From positions 28,768,166-28,832,165 of the forward strand of contig NC_079222.1 of assembly GCF_029633865.1 (NCBI RefSeq): 64,000 bases of DNA. Reading direction: 5' to 3'. The DNA is from Lampris incognitus (taxonomy: Eukaryota; Chordata; Actinopteri; Lampriformes; Lampridae). Below the pieces are notes generated by a model. The model was not told the DNA's origin. It worked only from the letters and a program-made list of their open reading frames with translations, and did not search any database. Below, one piece after another: positions 58,242 to 64,000 of this stretch. Position numbers and translations under genes: made by a program. Position 1 is the stretch's first letter, and each line of letters begins with the position of its first letter.

Positions 58242-59945
58242 CTATAACGGAAAGATAAGAGAAAAATCATATTAACATTTGAGGAGCTGTGTTATAAAGT
58301 TATGGAATAGCAGATATTCTCATTGCCCTTTTACTCTGGACACTTTAGCTAGCAGAAACATCTTTTTGCACATTCTGTAGAAAATAAACTATATATCTAC
58401 AAATAAAAACATGTCAAGAGTAGGGCACTCTGGTTTAAGATAGAACTCTGATCACTTTCACAAATAAGAGTATAAAATCATTACTATCATATTCATGGTA
58501 TATTATAAAAGGCAAAACCATAGTTAGATTCATTTAAAAAAATGAAACCATATGGTGATAGATTATAGGACTGATCTTTTCTCTTACCTTCTGTAAATAG
58601 CTTGCTGTCATTGTAGAATAATATTTTAGTAAGCACATTCCACATGGATTAAAAGTGGAATGTATCAATGTGCATGTTTTCATTTTACTGTTAATTAGAA
58701 ATAAAAAAGCAGTCCTTATAATGAGCTTTAATTCAAATCCATATCTCCCAAAGTCATATGATAATAATCTTTAGTTTAGTTAGGCCAAAGCGACCAGTGA
58801 TTTGAACTGCAATAAAAGACACTCATAACAATCAATACTCAACACGTTGACATTCACATTTGTAATTTTATTTGCCATCCCTTGATAATTCTTTTAGTTA
58901 TCTCACAAAAATAGAAGGAGCACACAATGTTACAGCTCTGACGCAAGTTTGGATGCCATAAAGACATAGGCTTTTCAAAACACTCAGAAGAATCAGGTTA
59001 TCAACAATTTTCACATTCAGCAAAACAGAGGACATGAGGGCTTGGGTTACACTTCAGGGACTAATCTCACAACCTGCTTGGCATGACTTTACTGATTACA
59101 ATAACACACTGGTGTCTACAAGGATAAGCTTAGGGATTGCATAGGTTCAAATGGTAACTAAAGACTGAGCTGTATCTTGGACGGGTCAGAGGGGTGATGA
59201 GAGCGTTGGTTTTTACACACAGGACCTACATAGGCCAGAGAAAAATTACCCTTTTGACTTTCTGCACTTACTGAAAAAAATGCCATTTTACTTCCTGCTT
59301 TCGTGCAAGGTCTATTCAACTCAGTAATTCAATGCATTTGAAAAAGAAATGTTGCCAAACTTTTTGAAAACCGTTTTAGTAAACAAGATTAAAGGATAAA
59401 TATGTCTTACTGAACAATTTTACATCACATATTTACTGACTTGAACTGCATTATTTTCAACAAGAACATGGCCAGCAATATTCATCTGCATCTTGAAATA
59501 CTGATGAGACAATAAGGATTTTTATTTAATTTGCATTCAAAGGAGGTTGCCACCGCCATTTACGTAAACCTACCACGGTTTACTCCACACCATGTGTCAA
59601 GTACCAAAGCAGAGCTAGCAGTGCTACCATACCAGCCCAATCCAATTAAGATGTACTGAAAAGACTTAAAGTACACCTTTTCAGGGGAAAAAGGTTCAAA
59701 ATCATTGTCAGTGTGAAGTATAATTGTTCTTTAAAGCAAATTTTAAAGAAAGTACTGAATTCTAGTCATGCACAAAAGCCTTGAATCACTTGTCCAATTT
59801 CGGGACAATATGATGATCATCGCTGAAATCACTTCTGAGTGAGGCGTGACGGTGGGAAGTAAAATGTGAACTTTGTATTTGGTTCACAGAAACGTTTATG
59901 TTGCTGACCACATGCGTTCCTTGCCTCACACAGTGTATTGCAGGT
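58242..59945 (-). other. AAK1 intron, proximal part
   Basis: AT-rich; nothing recognised apart from the exon acceptor region. Confidence 0.45.
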
Positions 59946-59947
59946 AT

Positions 59948-60380
59948 TTTTCCCCGTTTTTCTCCCCCAATTGTACTTGGCCAATTACCCCACTCTTTTG
60001 GGCCATCCCGGTCGCTGCTCCACCCCCTCTGCTGATCCAGGGACGGCTGCACACTACCACATGCCTCCTCTGATACATGTGGAGTCACCAGCAGCTTCTT
60101 TTCACCTGACAGTGAGGAGTTTCGCCAGGGGGACATAGCACGTGGGAGGATCACGCTATTCCCCCTAGTTCCCCCTCCCCCTCGAACAGGCGCCCCAACC
60201 GACCAGAGGAGGCGCTAGTGCAGCGACCAGGACACATACCCACATCCGGCTTCCCACCTGCAGTCACAGTCAATTGTGTCTGTAGGGACGGCCGACCAAG
60301 CTGGAGGTAACACGGGGATTCGAACCGGAGAGCCCCGTGTTGGTAGGCAGCGGAATAGACCGCTACGCTATCCGGACGCC
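59948..60380 (-). mobile_element. tRNA-derived SINE, copy 7, near full length
   Basis: Minus orientation, same strand as AAK1. Complement of B box GGATTCGAACC at about 60315-60325. The head ends at GGACGCCC (60373-60380). Confidence 0.9.
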
Positions 60381-62058
60381 CAGATTTGCCCATCGTAAAA
60401 TGCAGAGGAACTGGGACCATAATTTTATATTTACAACGCATCTCTGACCCGAGCCTTTAAGGATTACTTTTGCTACCAATGTTAATGACTTAACCCTTTG
60501 TCCAAACACTTACCATTTCTACAGTGGCAACATTGTACCCAAAGCCTGACATATCCTAAAGTATTTCAAAACAGAGCCCCTCAAAATCATATCAGATCTC
60601 GACTGATTTATTGGTTTGCGTGTAAACTGTAAAATGGAGAACACACTCTCAAAGAACAGCATAACTGGTGCACAGTTTGCACATTGTGATCGAGCTCTCG
60701 GACAGCGATGTAACTCTAACTACCTGAGAGAGACTTTACGGGGCCTGTGCTTTCAACAAGAGATTTTAATGACAACATCACAGTTGTCATATTTGCAGCG
60801 AGGTCAAACAACACAAGTAGACTACTGTAAAACACATCCAACAATTCTGGCAATGACTCCAAACACACATACATACTTATCATAACACTATATCAACACA
60901 CATTAACAGAACATTCAACAACACTGCCATGCTAATTGATATGGATTTCGTGATCACTAAAACTGGTAAAGCATACATAGCTTTTCAGAGCACAAAGTCA
61001 GCAAAACAATTTTGCCGCTGTAGAGCAAGAACTATGAAATGAAAACAACTTCCAACAGGTTCCCATTGCACAGTAGCTCGTCATATGTTTTGATTAAAAA
61101 TATAATCCTTCATCAGTCTAGATAAACTAACTTAACATAGGCTCACTTTATATTCACAAAATAAGAAAAGATAGAATAAGGGATGGAATTAAACCTAATC
61201 TTTTAAAGTTAGGCAAAGACTAGGATTGTCAACTATGTTTTACTGTATTGACAATTATTGAGTAGATATAGGGAAGGAAAAAAAACCCTCTTAAATACAC
61301 ACTTCCACAGAGAGGAATGAGTTATATATATTTATATATATTATTCGTCAATGCTCTTCAATGATAATGGTGTTAAGAGTCATGTTTTTTTTAATCATAG
61401 ACTAATATTTATTTCATACATTCATTCTCTAACACTCTATTCATATTAACATTTATTAACAGGAAACTATGAATATATATTTTTTTTTCACGGATAAAGC
61501 TTTATGATAGACAGAACAAAGGATGAGCTTTTATATACACAGGAAGAACCAATCATATGGTCAATGGATAAGAGCCTGCAGGGATTGCAGATATATATTT
61601 ACATATTCTGGGGGTAAACAAATGACGGGGATGTCGGATTGCACAGTGCAGAATGGATGTTAGATTAGATGCCATTATCTTTTAAGGTTATTTGATAGTA
61701 GGCAGATTAAGAATGGATGTACTTTATTTTGTCTGTTAACGTGAAAGAAAAAAAAATGACTCGGTGGTTTTTGTATATTTACCAACTTACTGTAACATCT
61801 CCTGGTACACTTTTAGTGATTAATAGTATTTTTAAGATGTTACATGCATTTCTTTCCAGTATAACTTGTTGTTCCTTTTAATAACAAAACAACCTATTGC
61901 TTACCCAACAAGGTTGTTGTGTGTGGGGGGGGGGCGTTTTATAAAATGCAGCAAACAGGTGCATGTATAAAGTTTCAAAGTAAAAAAATAAATTAAAAAA
62001 AGGTGAGAATGTTAAATTGATATTTTGCTGGAATATTTCAAAACTGAATTTCTTAAAA
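60381..62058 (-). other. AAK1 intron, middle
   Basis: No gene or repeat recognised except a G-run at 61925-61933. Confidence 0.45.
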
Positions 62059-62192
62059 CATCCATCCATCCATTATCCGAACCACTTATCCTGCTCTTAG
62101 GGTTGCGGGGATGCTGGAGTCTATCCCAGCAGTCACTGGGCGGCAGGCGGGGAGACACCCTGGGCAGGCCACCAGGCCATCACACAGGGCTG

Positions 62193-62251
<59 letters not shown>

Positions 62252-62488
62252 CACATTCACACCTAGGGACAATTTAGTACGGCCGATTTACCTGATCTAC
62301 ATGTCTTTGGACTGTGGGAGGAAACCTGAGCCCCCGGAGGAAACCCACGCAGACATGGGGAGAACATGCAAACTCCACACAGAGGAGGACCTGGCTCGAA
62401 CCCCAAGGTTGGACTACCCCGGGGCTCGAATCCAGGACCTTGTTGCTGCGAGGGGACTGCGCTAACCACTGCACCACCATGCCGCCCT
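62059..62488 (+). mobile_element. Dispersed repeat family B, longest copy, with (CA)n
   Basis: CATCCATCCATCCATTATCC start, an internal (CA)n microsatellite at 62196-62254, and ...ACCACCATGCCGCCC end. Confidence 0.85.
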
Positions 62489-63537
62489 TTCTTAAATTCC
62501 CCTTCACACCGCCTGCAAATAATAATAATAATTACATTTATATAGCACTCAACTTGAAAAAAAATTTGTATTTACCTCACCCTTCTATCCAATAGGAGAT
62601 TTCATGGAAGAGCTTATAATGGTTTCTGTCATTAAAGCTAATATCCCCTTCAGTACGGGTCAGTGATATTTGACAGGCTTCAGAGGAGCAGGTAAGAATA
62701 ACAGAATAGAGGGATAACTAGGAAGTGGATTTTGTTCAATTCAGTTTTGCTGTTTTTCAATCTTTAATTCATTGTGAATTTAAGTAACTCGGGATATTTC
62801 GTCTGCCTCATTAGTTGGCCGGTACTGCTATACAGTCACCCCCCCACCCCCCCACCAAAAAAAAAAAAACCTGACCGACAGTAATTCTTTTGTCTTGTTC
62901 AGGCACTATTTGATTTTTCTTTTAAAGGCAAGTTTGCCCTCTATCAAAGAAATAAGCAAATTTATGTTTCTTTAGCGAGAAAGAAATGTTCAATGATGTT
63001 CTTTGTTGATTACTTTAAAATGTGCAAATACCTCAATAAAGAATCTTACTTAAAAAGGCAAAATGAAAAATATAATTGTGCACAATAATAAATACAACTA
63101 CATATATCTATGCATATAGTATGCTACAATAATGATATTTATCTACTGTTTCCTATTAGACATAATGTAATGCTGCAGAAACCGACTAGAGAGTAATATA
63201 TTCCGATTTATGGAAAGTTCCATCTTTATAAAGAATGATGTTGGTGTACTGGCCAATATTTTTTAACATTATGAATATGTAGAGACTACAAAACTGAGCA
63301 TATGCAAGTGGGTGAGAGGGTGTGACGAATGGGTAATGAAGTGAAGCAAGACAATGCAATTAATATTGCAGAGAAGACAGGAATGAAGAAGCATTAAGAG
63401 GAGAATAGCATTTCTACTATAGGAACTGGCATGGTAGTGACTGCCAGGGGATGCGAGGAGCTAGCTATGAGAACAGTGTTGATTGCTGTTATGCTATGCC
63501 AGTCTATAATCCAGTGTTACAGCTTCTATAGGGCCGT
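62489..63537 (-). other. aak1: AAK1 intron / possible short-form 3' UTR
   Basis: If the short form is used, its 3' untranslated region extends leftward from 63537. Contains a short 5S-SINE-tail-like stretch at 62515-62552 and an A-run at 62858-62871. No other feature. Confidence 0.45.
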
Positions 63538-63638
63538 CTACAGGTCGATGAGCTGGTCCACCAGCAGTAGGGAGCGAGCCAAGCTGGGCAGGCTGGATTC
63601 AGAGCCACCACTGTTACTGCGCGAGTGGCCTCCTGAAA
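63538..63638 (-). CDS. aak1: AAK1 exon encoding the short-form C-terminus
   Basis: AP2-associated kinase 1 phosphorylates the AP2 mu subunit in clathrin-mediated endocytosis. This exon encodes only its extreme C-terminus: [20 protein letters not shown] then [12 protein letters not shown] and TAG at 63538-63540. The ending [10 protein letters not shown] matches the AAK1 C-terminus I know from mammals. Acceptor CTGGCCAG on the minus strand precedes position 63638; the preceding exon supplies one base of the first codon. The stop codon lies inside a potential donor (CT|GTAGAC), so splicing here would replace the stop with the downstream long-form exon. Confidence 0.9.
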
Positions 63639-64000
63639 CTGGCCAGAGAGACAAGGGAAGGCAGGGGACAGGACAAATACAGGCAAAACAGAGGGGAAAA
63701 GCAAAGGAGCAGGAGTCACAACGAGCAAAGAAGGTAGTAAAGGAGAGTGTGAGAAATAGAGAGAAAGAGAGAAAGTTTACCCATTTCCTCAAATGGTCTT
63801 GAAACCCCATAATTTGAGTCTTGGTGGAAGTGAGAATCATGTAGTGAGAATTGTGTAGGTGCATTTTATAAGGAGAATGTCCACTTGACTAATTTTCAAT
63901 GAGTCTAAACTTGAATGTAGGAAAAAATTAGTGTGGCAATAACTGCCACCAAATTAAAGATCTTCCCCTTGTGTTGTCTATTATATTTACTCAACCCACC
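63639..64000 (-). other. AAK1 intron upstream of the short-form exon
   Basis: Purine-rich on the plus strand (GAGAAAGAGAGAAAG), i.e. a pyrimidine-rich tract before the acceptor on the minus strand. No further exon recognised. Confidence 0.55.

Noticed and set aside
63431..63802. Plus-strand 123-codon ORF
   Set aside because: It is the complement of the AAK1 C-terminal exon and its purine-rich flank.

Overview
The window is nuclear DNA of a teleost fish. Evidence: a vertebrate gene with small exons and GT-AG introns in an AT-rich background, crowded with fish-type mobile DNA (Tc1/mariner, tRNA- and 5S-derived SINEs, L2/CR1-like, L1/Tx1-like and R4/Dong-like LINEs, Penelope-like fragments, Ty3/gypsy, hAT-like and piggyBac-like foldback elements). 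No bacterial genes, CRISPR array or operon were seen.

Layout. (1) 1-32.7 kb, plus strand: anthrax toxin receptor 1 (ANTXR1/TEM8), exons 2 to 18 in human numbering, all in phase, with the stop at 30948-30950 and a poly(A) signal at 32697. Only exon 1 (signal peptide and the first MIDAS residues) lies off the left edge. The introns carry most of the mobile elements: LINE fragments, an R4/Dong-like LINE between two (TAA)n tracts, an intact DD36E transposase element, two inverted Penelope-like loci, a 5S-derived SINE and several foldback elements. (2) 32.7-57.3 kb: a 24 kb intergenic graveyard. It holds a SINE split by a hAT-like element, a truncated Ty3/gypsy element abutting a second gypsy in the opposite orientation, L1- and L2-like fragments, a Tc1 element nested in an L1-like element, and an anonymous AT-rich repeat tract. 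(3) 57.3-64 kb, minus strand: the 3' end of AP2-associated kinase 1 (AAK1). It shows two possible C-terminal ends: a short one ending [10 protein letters not shown] at 63538 and a 0.73 kb downstream exon rich in DxF/APF-type motifs that would give the long form.

ANTXR1 (+) and AAK1 (-) converge tail to tail, as they do in human 2p13, but nothing resembling GFPT1 or NFU1 lies between them here. ANTXR1 is a membrane receptor linking extracellular matrix to actin; AAK1 regulates clathrin/AP2 endocytosis. Nothing in the sequence shows shared regulation.

Most unusual points: the ANTXR1 exon 3 donor reads GA instead of GT, with a GT 24 bases downstream that keeps the frame; an uninterrupted DD36E transposase with matching termini and TA duplications; and several nested insertions whose target duplications can be read directly. 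I did not find a convincing new biological system.
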